Source: UBA668 sp049318165
GTDB taxonomy: Bacteria; Actinomycetota; Acidimicrobiia; Acidimicrobiales; Ilumatobacteraceae
Assembly (NCBI GenBank): GCA_049318165.1
Contig: JBMOGW010000081.1
Location: 1-13,978, forward strand
DNA: 13,978 nucleotides
Direction: 5' to 3'
Under the pieces are notes generated by a model. It was not told where the DNA came from and searched no databases. It was given only the letters and a program-made list of their open reading frames with translations. Of the stretch, positions 6,567 to 13,339 are shown piece by piece. The position numbers and the translations under genes are program-made. Each line of letters begins with the position of its first letter. Position 1 is the first letter of the stretch.

Positions 6567-6965
6567 CTACTTGGCGAAGAACGCCTTCGCCTTCTCGGTG
6601 CCGAAGAGGAAGTAGAGCACGATGAGGGCACCGACGATCGAGCCGATGGCCGACGCGCGACGGGACGAATCGAGCGACACGATCGTGTAGATGGCGCCGG
6701 CGATCTGCAGCACTTCCATGATGCCCACCAGGTCGCGGCTCAGTCGGCTGCCCTTCAGCAGGCCGAGAGCGAACACGACCGTGAGGACGCCGATGATGAT
6801 CAGCGCGATGGCCAACGGCGTCACCTGGCTGGACTCGATGTTCGCGTCCGCCAGGAACGTCGCGTCGTTGCGCAGGCCGAACAGGACGGCGCCGAACACG
6901 ACCTGGGCGATGCCGCCCAGTGCTGCCAGCACGCCGATGACGGTCACCACTACCGGTCGCTTCAT
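6567..6965 (-). CDS. Small four-helix integral membrane protein, unknown function
   Basis: 132 residues, almost entirely membrane. Four hydrophobic segments are visible: about 4-27 (VVVTVIGVLAALGGIAQVVFGA), 49-69 (PLAIALIIIGVLTVVFALGLL), 80-98 (LVGIMEVLQIAGAIYTIVSL) and 107-125 (AIGSIVGALIVLYFLFG). It has a short positively charged end, KAKAFFAK. I do not recognise a named family and no catalytic motif is visible. The frame is open further upstream, but the ATG at 6965 is chosen because GGGAGG (6971-6976) lies 5 nt before it and the protein then starts with MKRP and a transmembrane helix. It diverges from an HTH-type gene across a 125-bp intergenic region. Confidence 0.75.
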   Translation of the reverse strand: MKRPVVVTVIGVLAALGGIAQVVFGAVLFGLRNDATFLADANIESSQVTPLAIALIIIGVLTVVFALGLLKGSRLSRDLVGIMEVLQIAGAIYTIVSLDSSRRASAIGSIVGALIVLYFLFGTEKAKAFFAK

Positions 6966-7090
6966 TGGGGCCTCCCTGGTTCGCGGTCGCACGGTGGCGC
7001 GACAGCCCACACAATACGGACCTGGCGAGCGCCGGCCAGGGACCAAGTACCCTCATGGAAGGTTTTTCGACGAGTGATGGAAGGTTGCGA
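6966..7090 (+). promoter_or_regulatory. Divergent promoter region with inverted and direct repeats
   Basis: On the minus strand TATTGT (7011-7016) is a -10 for the membrane-protein gene, with CTGGCC (7034-7039) 17 nt upstream. On the plus strand TACCCT (7048-7053) is a -10 with transcription starting near 7060. Between and around them lie the inverted repeat CCTGGC (7021-7026)/GCCAGG (7035-7040) and a direct repeat ATGGAAGGTT at 7055-7064 and 7077-7086, 22 bp (about two helical turns) apart. The second copy includes the Shine-Dalgarno GGAAGG used by the downstream gene. Confidence 0.4.
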
Positions 7091-7690
7091 ATGGGGCAGG
7101 CCAGGCCGCCGGGAATGTCGTCGCGGGTGCGTCGCGTCCGCGGTGAGCGCCATCCGTGGACCGCGCCGAACGGCCAGGTGGTCGACCTTCCCGTCGTGGT
7201 CGACCTCCTCGAGCTCGACGATGACCGGTCCGTCGTGTGGAAGGTGGAGGCGACGATCGATCTCTGCGACGACGTCCCTGCGCTCGTGCGTCTGCAGTTC
7301 GTGTCCGCGCACGGCATCGACACGGAGGCCGTGCAGCGCGAGTTCCGCTGGGCGACACCGGTGGACATCGTGTCGGTGACGATCCCGGAACTGTTGTCGG
7401 TGGGCATCGACCCGCTCACCTACGACTATCCGGTGGCGGGCTATCCGACGGCGGCGCTGGTCGAGCGCGCGGCGCCGGTGCGGCTCACCGACGAGTTCCT
7501 CACCGAGATCGCCCACCGCTACGTACGACTCGGGCGTGGGTACGCGGCCACCATCGCCCGTCAGCGCAACGTGTCGCCGCGCACGGTCGTCAGCTGGATC
7601 GAGAAGGCACGCGAACGCGGCATCCTGTCCCCGACGACCCCCGGTGCCGTGGGTGGGACGGTGGTGCACGAGCGGCGCGCCACGTCCTGA
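7091..7690 (+). CDS. Uncharacterised protein with C-terminal helix-turn-helix-like segment
   Basis: 199 residues, soluble. The first about 130 residues (DLPVVVDLLELDDDRSVVWKVEATIDL and beyond) show no family I can name. Residues about 140-180 resemble a helix-turn-helix: LTDEFLTEIAHRYVRLGRGYAATIARQ, then NVSPRTVVSWIEKARERGIL. The alternation 'adaptive start, recognition helix SPRTVVSWIEKAR, then basic wing' is common in actinobacterial proteins that bind DNA. The end is Gly/Pro-rich (PGAVGG). Start choice: ATG at 7091 has GGAAGG (7079-7084) 6 nt upstream. The ATG at 7055 lies right at the -10 box and would not be on the transcript. The promoter region is shared with the divergent membrane-protein gene, so it may be its regulator. 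Confidence 0.6.
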   Translation: MGQARPPGMSSRVRRVRGERHPWTAPNGQVVDLPVVVDLLELDDDRSVVWKVEATIDLCDDVPALVRLQFVSAHGIDTEAVQREFRWATPVDIVSVTIPELLSVGIDPLTYDYPVAGYPTAALVERAAPVRLTDEFLTEIAHRYVRLGRGYAATIARQRNVSPRTVVSWIEKARERGILSPTTPGAVGGTVVHERRATS

Positions 7691-7731
7691 CGAATCACCC
7701 GCAGGGTGTGCAACCCGTTGCAACCGACCGG

Positions 7732-7737
7732 CACACT
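7732..7737 (+). promoter_or_regulatory. Possible leaderless -10 box for the small membrane protein
   Basis: CACACT is followed by 6 nt and then ATG at 7744. The first base differs from TANNNT and no -35 is clear. Confidence 0.3.
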
Positions 7738-7743
7738 GGTGCC

Positions 7744-7953
7744 ATGTTCCTGGGCAAGGACCTCATCGTGTGGCTGCTGCTGGCACTCGGCGGCGCGCTG
7801 TTCGTCGGCAACGTGATGGCGCTGGTGAAGCCGCCCGTCCAGCGGCGCGCCGACACCGACCTCGAGCAGGCACCGCGCAGCCGCAGCATCATGATGGCCG
7901 GTATCGGCCTGGTGGTGGCATTGGCCGCCCTCGGCGCGCTCGTGATCCGCTGA
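7744..7953 (+). CDS. Small two-helix membrane protein, unknown
   Basis: A 69-residue protein with two transmembrane segments: about 7-27 (LIVWLLLALGGALFVGNVMAL) and about 48-68 (SIMMAGIGLVVALAALGALVI). They are joined by a polar, charged loop (RRADTDLEQAPRSRS). The C-terminus ends directly after the second helix. No named family is recognised. CACACT lies 6 nt before the ATG, matching the A and T of TANNNT, and no Shine-Dalgarno is seen, so the mRNA is probably leaderless. It converges on the LLM oxidoreductase gene. In the same frame a longer open stretch reaches back into the previous gene but is only a shadow. Moderately sure it is real because of the clean two-helix pattern. Confidence 0.6.
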   Translation: MFLGKDLIVWLLLALGGALFVGNVMALVKPPVQRRADTDLEQAPRSRSIMMAGIGLVVALAALGALVIR

Positions 7954-7958
7954 CGGGC

Positions 7959-7972
7959 GAGGCCCGGGCCTC
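7959..7972. repeat. 14-bp perfect palindrome between convergent genes, possible weak bidirectional terminator
   Basis: GAGGCCCGGGCCTC is perfectly palindromic and sits between the ends of the small membrane protein (7953) and the LLM gene (7971), overlapping the LLM stop. As RNA it would form a 5-bp stem with a CCGG loop on either strand. There is no T run, so any termination would be Rho-assisted or weak. Confidence 0.35.
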
Positions 7973-8930
7973 AGCGCAGCACGGACTTCAGCCGGACCGC
8001 GTCGTCCAACTGGCCACGGGCGACGGCCAGGTCGGGGCAGGGGAACAGTGACACGTCGTGCGCTCCGGCATTGCCCAGGCGGTGCAGGTGCTCGACGGCG
8101 TCGTCGAAGGTGCCGATCGGGCCGAGCTCCATCCACCAGTCGCGCGGCATCGTGGCCACGGCATCGACACCACCCTCCCGCAACCGCTCGCGCATCTCGT
8201 CGACGTGCGGGTGGCCGTCCATCGCGGGGTTGGGCGAGCTGAGCCAACTGGCCACGACCGGGGCCATCCAGCGGTGGGCGGCGTCGCGGTCGTTCTCCAC
8301 GCACAGTGCACTGAACACGCTGATGCGGAACCCCTCCGGGTTGCCCGCCTGCGCGAGCGCGGACGCGACGTAGGTGGGCCCGGCGCCCTCCACCAGCACC
8401 ACGCCGTCGGCGCGGCGACCTGCGAGGGCCATCGACTTCGGGCCGCGCACACCGGCGACGACGGGCGGCACCTTCTCGGGCGGCTGCTCGAGCTGCACAC
8501 CATCGAGGTGCACGTGGTGCCCGCGAAAAGTCACGCTGTCGCCGCGCAGCAGGCGGCGCACCACGGTGATCACCTCGTCGAGGGTGGTCAGCGGGCTGGG
8601 CGTGCGTTCGCCGATCTGTTCCATCCAGCTCTGCACACCGTGGCCGATGCCGGCGATCAGGCGGCCGGGGGCGAGGTTGGCGAGCGTGGCGATCTCCATC
8701 GCCGTGATGGCGGGGTTGCGTGCGACCGCGGGCAGGATCCCGAGTCCGACGGTGAGACGGTTCGTGCGTGCCAGCGCGGTCGCGGCCAGGCTGACACCGG
8801 CGGTGAAGAAGCAGTCCTCGATGATCCACAACTGATCGAGACCGCCGCTCTCGGCCCGCTCGGTGTACTCGTGCAGTGCACTCGGCGGGAACGAGCGGTC
8901 GAAGCAGACCCCCACGTTCGCCACTCCCAT
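7971..8930 (-). CDS. LLM-class flavin-dependent oxidoreductase (luciferase-like, F420 or FMN)
   Basis: 319 residues with the TIM-barrel pattern of bacterial luciferase-like monooxygenases and F420-dependent reductases: VGVCFDRSF at strand 1, GLDQLWIIEDCFF, RLTVGLGILPAVARNPAITAMEIATLANLAPGRL, GIGHGVQSWMEQIG, and later VVAGVRGPKSMALAGRRADG. The ARNPA and PGRL-GIG motifs are characteristic. In actinobacteria many such proteins use F420, but F420 against FMN cannot be decided from these motifs. Start choice: ATG at 8930 lies 8 nt after the -10 box TACCGT; an alternative GTG is at 8948. It diverges from the HExxH membrane protein gene, with 32 bp between starts. Confidence 0.85.
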   Translation of the reverse strand: MGVANVGVCFDRSFPPSALHEYTERAESGGLDQLWIIEDCFFTAGVSLAATALARTNRLTVGLGILPAVARNPAITAMEIATLANLAPGRLIAGIGHGVQSWMEQIGERTPSPLTTLDEVITVVRRLLRGDSVTFRGHHVHLDGVQLEQPPEKVPPVVAGVRGPKSMALAGRRADGVVLVEGAGPTYVASALAQAGNPEGFRISVFSALCVENDRDAAHRWMAPVVASWLSSPNPAMDGHPHVDEMRERLREGGVDAVATMPRDWWMELGPIGTFDDAVEHLHRLGNAGAHDVSLFPCPDLAVARGQLDDAVRLKSVLR

Positions 8931-8938
8931 GGCGGCGG

Positions 8939-8955
8939 ACGGTAGCACCTAGCCT
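8939..8955. promoter_or_regulatory. Back-to-back leaderless promoters of the LLM and HExxH genes
   Basis: On the minus strand TACCGT (8939-8944) is 8 nt before the LLM ATG at 8930. On the plus strand TAGCCT (8950-8955) is 7 nt before the GTG at 8963. Only 5 bp separate the two -10 boxes, so their -35 regions lie inside each other's gene starts. Transcription complexes could compete. Confidence 0.5.
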
Positions 8956-8962
8956 GGGGCCC

Positions 8963-9667
8963 GTGTTCGAAGCCATCGCATCTGCGGCGGGCGGTGCCGC
9001 GCTCGGCTGGTTCGCCGGCGGGTGGCTGCACCCGGCGGTGGGCGTCGCGATGGCCGTGGTGGCCGGGCTGAACGGTGCCATCTGCGGCGCGCGGCACATC
9101 TACCCGTGGCGACGCCCCCAGGGGGTCGTGGCGTTCGTGCTCGATTCCACGTGGGCGTGCATCCCCGTGCTCACCGGGCTGGGCGCTCACCTGATCGCGT
9201 TCGCGACGAACGGCGGGTACGTGCCGGTGCTCAGCGAGCGGCGGTCGTACCACGTCTACCGACGTGGCGCGGTGCCGCGTGAGGGGTACGCGATGACGCT
9301 CGGCAACGTCGTGTCCGGTGCGGGCGCGGTGGACCAGCCGCGGCGAGCGAAGTTGGTGGCCGACCACGAGTCGGTGCACGTGTGGCAGGCGCGCTGGTTC
9401 GGGCCGGCGTACCTGTTGCTGTACGGGCTGTGGAGCGCCCTGGCCGCCGTCGTCGCCCCGGTGGTGTGGTTGGCGCGCGGCCGTCGCGAGCCGTTCGGCC
9501 GCGTGGTGCACTCGTGCGCGTACTACATGAATCCGTTCGAGTGGTGGGCCTACAGCCGCGACGCCGTGTGGCCGCCGTCGAGCATGGTGCGCGGCCTCGG
9601 TTGGCGCCGTCCTGCGGTGCAGTCGTTCGCGGCGCGCAGGGCCGCGTCCGGCCGGGAGCACACGTGA
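8963..9667 (+). CDS. Membrane-associated protein with HExxHxxQ metallopeptidase motif
   Basis: 234 residues. Seen: a Gly-rich hydrophobic N-terminus (about 5-40, GGAALGWFAGG, glycine-zipper-like), a second hydrophobic segment (about 55-80), then TLGNVVSG (112-119). Next comes H135-E-S-V-H139 with Q142 in ADHESVHVWQARWFGPAYLLLY, a hydrophobic segment of about 150-170, and NPFEWWAYSRD (190-200). HExxH binds zinc in gluzincin-type peptidases, and E193 in the NPFE motif is a candidate third ligand. It could be a small membrane-embedded protease, but no named family is assigned. GTG at 8963 lies 7 nt after TAGCCT (leaderless). Its stop overlaps the next start as GTGA. Confidence 0.65.
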   Translation: MFEAIASAAGGAALGWFAGGWLHPAVGVAMAVVAGLNGAICGARHIYPWRRPQGVVAFVLDSTWACIPVLTGLGAHLIAFATNGGYVPVLSERRSYHVYRRGAVPREGYAMTLGNVVSGAGAVDQPRRAKLVADHESVHVWQARWFGPAYLLLYGLWSALAAVVAPVVWLARGRREPFGRVVHSCAYYMNPFEWWAYSRDAVWPPSSMVRGLGWRRPAVQSFAARRAASGREHT

Positions 9668-9774
9668 GCGTCCGTATCGACCTGCACGACCACGACCCCG
9701 CGTGGCCCGAACGGTTCGATTGGGAGCGCGAACGCATCGTCACCGCGCTCAAGCGTCGCGCCGGGCTGGTGTGA
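9664..9774 (+). pseudogene. Truncated GrpB/UPF0157-family gene remnant
   Basis: A 36-codon frame starting at a GTG that overlaps the previous stop as GTGA. Its sequence, with DHDPAWPERFDWERERIVTAL, matches the N-terminal segment of GrpB/UPF0157 proteins (about 165-190 residues), which have DPAWP-RF-E-R. In intact members this is followed by an EHxGSTxVPG motif of the nucleotidyltransferase fold, but here a stop at 9772-9774 follows and no such motif exists in any frame up to the MFS gene. It looks like the 5' stump of a gene lost by deletion, formerly the second gene of an operon with the HExxH gene. It could still be translated as a short peptide. Confidence 0.65.
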
Positions 9775-9804
9775 ACGGATCCGGGACCGAATCGCCGTGA
9801 TCAG

Positions 9805-9810
9805 TACAGT
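9805..9810 (+). promoter_or_regulatory. Leaderless -10 box for the MFS gene
   Basis: TACAGT is followed by 6 nt and the GTG at 9817. It fits TANNNT well, and no Shine-Dalgarno is visible. No convincing -35 is seen. Confidence 0.5.
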
Positions 9811-9816
9811 GCCACG

Positions 9817-11004
9817 GTGCTGATCCGCGCCACCCGGGCCGTGTCCCTCGTCTTCATCCTGTGCGGACTCGGCATCGCCAGCCTGTTGTCCCGGGTGCCG
9901 CAGATCCGCGACGAGCTCGAGCTCCGGCCGGGGCCGCTCGGCCGATTGCTGTTGATGATCGCGATCGGTTCGCTGGTCTCGCTGCCGCTGTCGGGGTTGA
10001 TGGTGCACCGTCTCGGCGTGCGGCGCACGGTGGTGATCTTCAGCGTGCTGTGCCAGGTGGGCCTGGCGATCGCGGCCGTGGGCGTGCTGGTCGACGTGTG
10101 GGTCGTCGGCGCCGGCTTCCTGCTGATCGGGTTCGGCAACGGCTTCTGGGACGTCGCGCAGAACGTGGAGGCTGCCGCGGTCGAGCAGCAGCTCGGCCGG
10201 TCGATCATGTCGCGCTTCCATGCCGGCTTCTCGATCGGCACGGTGGCGGGCGCACTCGGTGGTGCTGCGATGAACGCGCTCGACGTACCGGTGACCGCAC
10301 ATCTGCTGGTGGTGGCGGTCATCGTCGGCGCCGGCGTGCCACTGGCCACCCGTGGCTTCCTGCCGGCCGAGGAGTCACCCGCCGACGAGGCACACGGCGA
10401 CGCTGCGCCGCGCCACCCGCTGGCGGCGTGGAAGGAACGGCGCACGTTGCTGATCGGACTGTTCGTGCTGACGATGGCCTTCACCGAAGGCACCGGCAAC
10501 GACTGGCTGGGCGTGGCGACGATCGACGGTTACGGGTCGAGCGACGTCGTCGGCTCGATGGCCTACGTGCTGTTCGTGGCGGCGATGACGACCGGCCGTT
10601 GGTTCGGGCCGTCGGCGCTCGACCGTCACGGTCGGGTGCGTGTGCTGCGTGTCAGCGCAGCGATGTCGATGGCCGGCGTGCTGGTGGTGATCTTCGGCCC
10701 GTCGTTGGTGACCGCGATGGTGGGCATCGTGCTGTGGGGCCTCGGCGCGGCACTCGGCTTCCCGACGGGTATGAGCGCGGCGGCGGACGACCCGGTGCTG
10801 GCCGCCGGACGGGTGAGCGTGGTCGCCACCATCGGCTACACGGCGTTCCTCGCCGGGCCCGCGCTGATCGGTCTGATCGGTGATCACGTCGGCGTGTTGA
10901 AGGCGCTGACGGTCACCGCCGGTCTGTTGGCGGTCGGGTTGATGGCAGCGGGTGCGACGGCGCCGCTGCCGGTGTCGCCACGCGAACCGGCGCACGACGC
11001 CTGA
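9817..11004 (+). CDS. MFS transporter (YbjJ/fucose-permease-like)
   Basis: 395 residues with about 12 hydrophobic segments in two halves. They are separated by a charged loop near 188-210 (PAEESPADEAHGDAAP). The N-terminal SRVPQIRDELEL and the motif-A-like GLMVHRLGVRR (60-70) between helices 2 and 3 resemble YbjJ-type MFS permeases. In the second half, MAFTEGTGNDWLGV and RWFGPSALDRHGRVRVLR repeat the motif-A geometry. Substrate is unknown; sugar or drug efflux is possible. The GTG at 9817 is chosen for its -10 box 6 nt upstream. It begins only 42 bp after the GrpB stump and converges on the oxidoreductase gene, with 4 bp between the stops. Confidence 0.85.
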   Translation: MLIRATRAVSLVFILCGLGIASLLSRVPQIRDELELRPGPLGRLLLMIAIGSLVSLPLSGLMVHRLGVRRTVVIFSVLCQVGLAIAAVGVLVDVWVVGAGFLLIGFGNGFWDVAQNVEAAAVEQQLGRSIMSRFHAGFSIGTVAGALGGAAMNALDVPVTAHLLVVAVIVGAGVPLATRGFLPAEESPADEAHGDAAPRHPLAAWKERRTLLIGLFVLTMAFTEGTGNDWLGVATIDGYGSSDVVGSMAYVLFVAAMTTGRWFGPSALDRHGRVRVLRVSAAMSMAGVLVVIFGPSLVTAMVGIVLWGLGAALGFPTGMSAAADDPVLAAGRVSVVATIGYTAFLAGPALIGLIGDHVGVLKALTVTAGLLAVGLMAAGATAPLPVSPREPAHDA

Positions 11005-11011
11005 CGGGTCA
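11002..11011. repeat. Convergent stop codons inside a TGAC-GG-GTCA palindrome
   Basis: The MFS stop TGA and the oxidoreductase stop (TCA on this strand) together form TGACGGGTCA. There is no space for a terminator between these genes, so antisense read-through is likely. The palindrome may be a coincidence. Confidence 0.25.
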
Positions 11012-13285
11012 GCCGACCGGTTCCAGCCGCGCCGGCACGTGCTTGTGGAACGGCGTCCCTGCGATCGGGTCGCGGTGCTCACGCACGGTCAGCTCGTTCG
11101 GCGCCACACCGGCGCCCTCCACCCCCATGCCGTTGGGCAGCGACACGTGGCCGGGCCGCATCATCGGCGACACCTCCACGGTCACCTCCGCCTGCCCGGC
11201 AGCGGTGGACAGCACGGCGCGGCCGCCGTCGGTGAGGCCCAGCGCCACGGCATCGACCTCGGACACGCGCAATGCGCCGTCGGCGTCGCGCTTGCGCCAG
11301 GCCGGGTCGCGGAAGATCGTGTTGGCGGTGAACGACCGCCGCTCGCCGGCGGACAGCACCAGCGGGAAGTCCGGGTCGATGGCGGGGCCGGCGGGGTCGA
11401 GGCCGGCGAACGACTCGAGCATCTGCGGGATCGCCAACTGGATGCGGCCGTCGTCCGTGCCGACGCGGCCCCACACGACGTCCCACTCGTCGACGCTGAA
11501 CGTCAGGCCGTGGGGCGAAGCGAGCACGGCGTCGAACAGCGCCTCGCCGAGTTCGAGGCCCTCTCCCTCGAAGCCGGCGGCGCGGACGCTGTCGGGGTAG
11601 GTCATCGCGCAGCGATGTGCGGCGTTCCACAGCACGGCGGCTGCGGCGGCGCCGTTCGGCAGCGTGGGACCGAGCGTGCGGTAGAGGATGATCGGTGCGA
11701 GTGCGCCGAGTTCGGGGTGGGCGCTCATGTAGTCGAGGAAGGCGGCCCCGAACGTCAGACGGCTGTCCTCCGCCGCGGATCGCAGGGCGGCCATGTCGTC
11801 CGGGTTCAGGAAGCCCGCGGCTTCGGCGATGCGGGCGTGGATCTCCGGCTCGGGCAGCGTGCCTTCCAGCGGGGGCAGGATCGGCGCGCGCAAGTGGAAC
11901 ACGTTGTGCGGGAAGTCGAAGTTGAAGAACGTGCACTCCCACTTCTCGTACTGCGATGCGGCGGGCAGCACGTACGACGCCTCGCGGGCCGTCTCGGTCA
12001 TGGCCACGTCGACGACGACGGAGAAGTCGAGCGCACGCATCGCCTCGCGCATCCGCGCGCTGTCGGCGAGCGAGTGCACCGGGTTGCCGCTCTCGACCAT
12101 CAGCGCCCGGTAGCGGTCGGGGTGGTCGGTGAGGATCTCCTCGGTGATCACGTTGCACGGCACGAGCCCGGTGATGATCGGGGCACCGACGACGGGCGAC
12201 ACACGGCTGCCGCCCCGGCCCGCACCCGGTGACTTGCCGCCGGTGAGGCTGACGAGCGAGGTGGTCATGTACTGCGCGCCGGGCTTGGCGAAGTTGCCGG
12301 TGAGCACCCACACCAGCTTCTCCAGCCAACTGACGAGCGTGGAGTGGAGACCCATCTGCGTGCCGAGGTCCTCGAACACGGCGACGCTGTCGGCCTGCGC
12401 GATGCGGCGCGCAGTGCTGCGCACGAGTGCGGGGTCGAGTTCGCACACGGCGGCGAACGCATCGATGTCGACCGCCTGCAGCGCGCCGACCACCTCGTCG
12501 ACGCCGGCGGCATGGTCCGCCAGCCAGTCGCGGGCCAGCAGGCCCTCCTGGACGATCACCGCGGCGAGCGCGCTGAACAGCCAGGCGTCGGTGCCGGGGC
12601 GGAGCGCGAGGTGGATGTCGGCGATGTCGGCGGTCTCGCTGCGCCGCGGGTCGACGACGATGAGCGCACGTGCCGGGTCGCGGGCGATCTCCTTCAGCGT
12701 GGTGCGGGCGTGCGGCATGCCGTGCGACTGCCACGGGTTCTTGCCGACGAACAGCGCCACCTCGCAGTGCTCGAAGTCGCCGCGCATCGAGCCGCCGAAC
12801 ATCTTCCCGTTCACCCAGAACTCACCGGTCTTCTCCTGCGCGAGCGCACTGCTGCGGTACCGGCCGCCGAACGCACGCTGCACGGCCGACGCGTAACCGC
12901 CGCCGAGGTGGTTGCCCTGCCCGCCGCCGCCGTACATGAAGATCGTCTGCCCGCCGTGGGTGTCGCGCACACGGGCCAGGCCCTCGGCCACCTCGCGCAC
13001 CGCGGTGTCCCAGTCGACGGGCTCGTAGGTGCCGTCGGGACGACGGCGCATCGGCGAGGTGAGGCGTTCCCCGCCGTTCTGGTAGTGGTCGAGCCGCAAC
13101 GCCTTCTCGCAGGTGTAGCCCTGCGATGCCGGATGGGCCTTGTCGCCGCGGATGCGATCGAACGAGCGGCCGGTCGGGCCACCGAGGCGCACCTCGATGC
13201 CGCAGTTGCACTCGCAGAGGATGCAGGCGGTGGGCGCCCAGTCGGCGGTCGCGCCGTCGGGCCGGGAGTCGTCCAGTTGCGTCAT
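11009..13285 (-). CDS. Molybdopterin oxidoreductase with [4Fe-4S] cluster (FdhF/NapA-like family)
   Basis: 758 residues. The cluster motif C21-x2-C24-x3-C28-x30-C59 and the following K61 are as in formate dehydrogenase H and NapA, and move electrons between the cluster and the bis-MGD cofactor. The central domains follow (GGGGQGNHLGGG, ALFVGKNPWQSHGMP, IVVDPRRSETADIADIHLALRPGTDAWLFSAL). The C-terminal MGD-binding domain begins near 640 (FPLVLSAGERRSFTANT), with PGHVSLPNGMG near 711-720. No Tat signal, so cytoplasmic. The usual catalytic Cys/Sec/Ser is not obvious: residues 145-154 (SSALAQEKTG) occupy that region. The substrate is unknown. ATG at 13285 lies 7 nt after a good promoter; an alternative ATG is at 13297. 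It diverges from an HxlR regulator. Confidence 0.85.
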   Translation of the reverse strand: MTQLDDSRPDGATADWAPTACILCECNCGIEVRLGGPTGRSFDRIRGDKAHPASQGYTCEKALRLDHYQNGGERLTSPMRRRPDGTYEPVDWDTAVREVAEGLARVRDTHGGQTIFMYGGGGQGNHLGGGYASAVQRAFGGRYRSSALAQEKTGEFWVNGKMFGGSMRGDFEHCEVALFVGKNPWQSHGMPHARTTLKEIARDPARALIVVDPRRSETADIADIHLALRPGTDAWLFSALAAVIVQEGLLARDWLADHAAGVDEVVGALQAVDIDAFAAVCELDPALVRSTARRIAQADSVAVFEDLGTQMGLHSTLVSWLEKLVWVLTGNFAKPGAQYMTTSLVSLTGGKSPGAGRGGSRVSPVVGAPIITGLVPCNVITEEILTDHPDRYRALMVESGNPVHSLADSARMREAMRALDFSVVVDVAMTETAREASYVLPAASQYEKWECTFFNFDFPHNVFHLRAPILPPLEGTLPEPEIHARIAEAAGFLNPDDMAALRSAAEDSRLTFGAAFLDYMSAHPELGALAPIILYRTLGPTLPNGAAAAAVLWNAAHRCAMTYPDSVRAAGFEGEGLELGEALFDAVLASPHGLTFSVDEWDVVWGRVGTDDGRIQLAIPQMLESFAGLDPAGPAIDPDFPLVLSAGERRSFTANTIFRDPAWRKRDADGALRVSEVDAVALGLTDGGRAVLSTAAGQAEVTVEVSPMMRPGHVSLPNGMGVEGAGVAPNELTVREHRDPIAGTPFHKHVPARLEPVG

Positions 13286-13292
13286 GAAACGA

Positions 13293-13332
13293 ACCATGCC
13301 ACGCTGTCCAAGTTGCGTCAAGCAACTAGGAT
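13293..13332. promoter_or_regulatory. Shared operator and divergent promoters of the oxidoreductase and HxlR regulator
   Basis: Minus strand: TTGACG (13316-13321), 17 nt, CATGGT (13293-13298), then 7 nt to the oxidoreductase ATG. Plus strand: CTGTCC (13304-13309), 17 nt, TAGGAT (13327-13332), then 7 nt to the HxlR ATG. The inverted repeat AGTTGC-GTCAA-GCAACT (13311-13327) covers the oxidoreductase -35 and the first base of the regulator's -10. AGTTGCGTCA also recurs at 13275-13284, just inside the oxidoreductase gene. A single HxlR dimer on this site could block both promoters. Confidence 0.6.
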
Positions 13333-13339
13333 GTGACCG

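Noticed and set aside
6015..7379. 454-codon plus-strand frame over the VOC and membrane-protein genes
   Set aside because: Antisense shadow. The minus-strand frames show clear VOC and transmembrane signatures; this one is repetitive His/Arg/Val text.
7710..7721. Short palindrome GCAACCCGTTGC before the small membrane protein
   Set aside because: Only 5-bp arms, not tied to a promoter or a repeat elsewhere in the window.
8058..8945. 295-codon plus-strand frame over the LLM gene
   Set aside because: Antisense to a gene with clear luciferase-like motifs; no domain of its own.
7561..9099. 512-codon minus-strand frame overlapping the LLM and neighbouring genes
   Set aside because: Arg/Pro/Ala-rich translation typical of an off-frame in high-GC DNA; it conflicts with four better supported genes.
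10952..12232. 426-codon plus-strand frame antisense to the oxidoreductase
   Set aside because: Shadow frame over MGD-domain coding sequence with no start signal.
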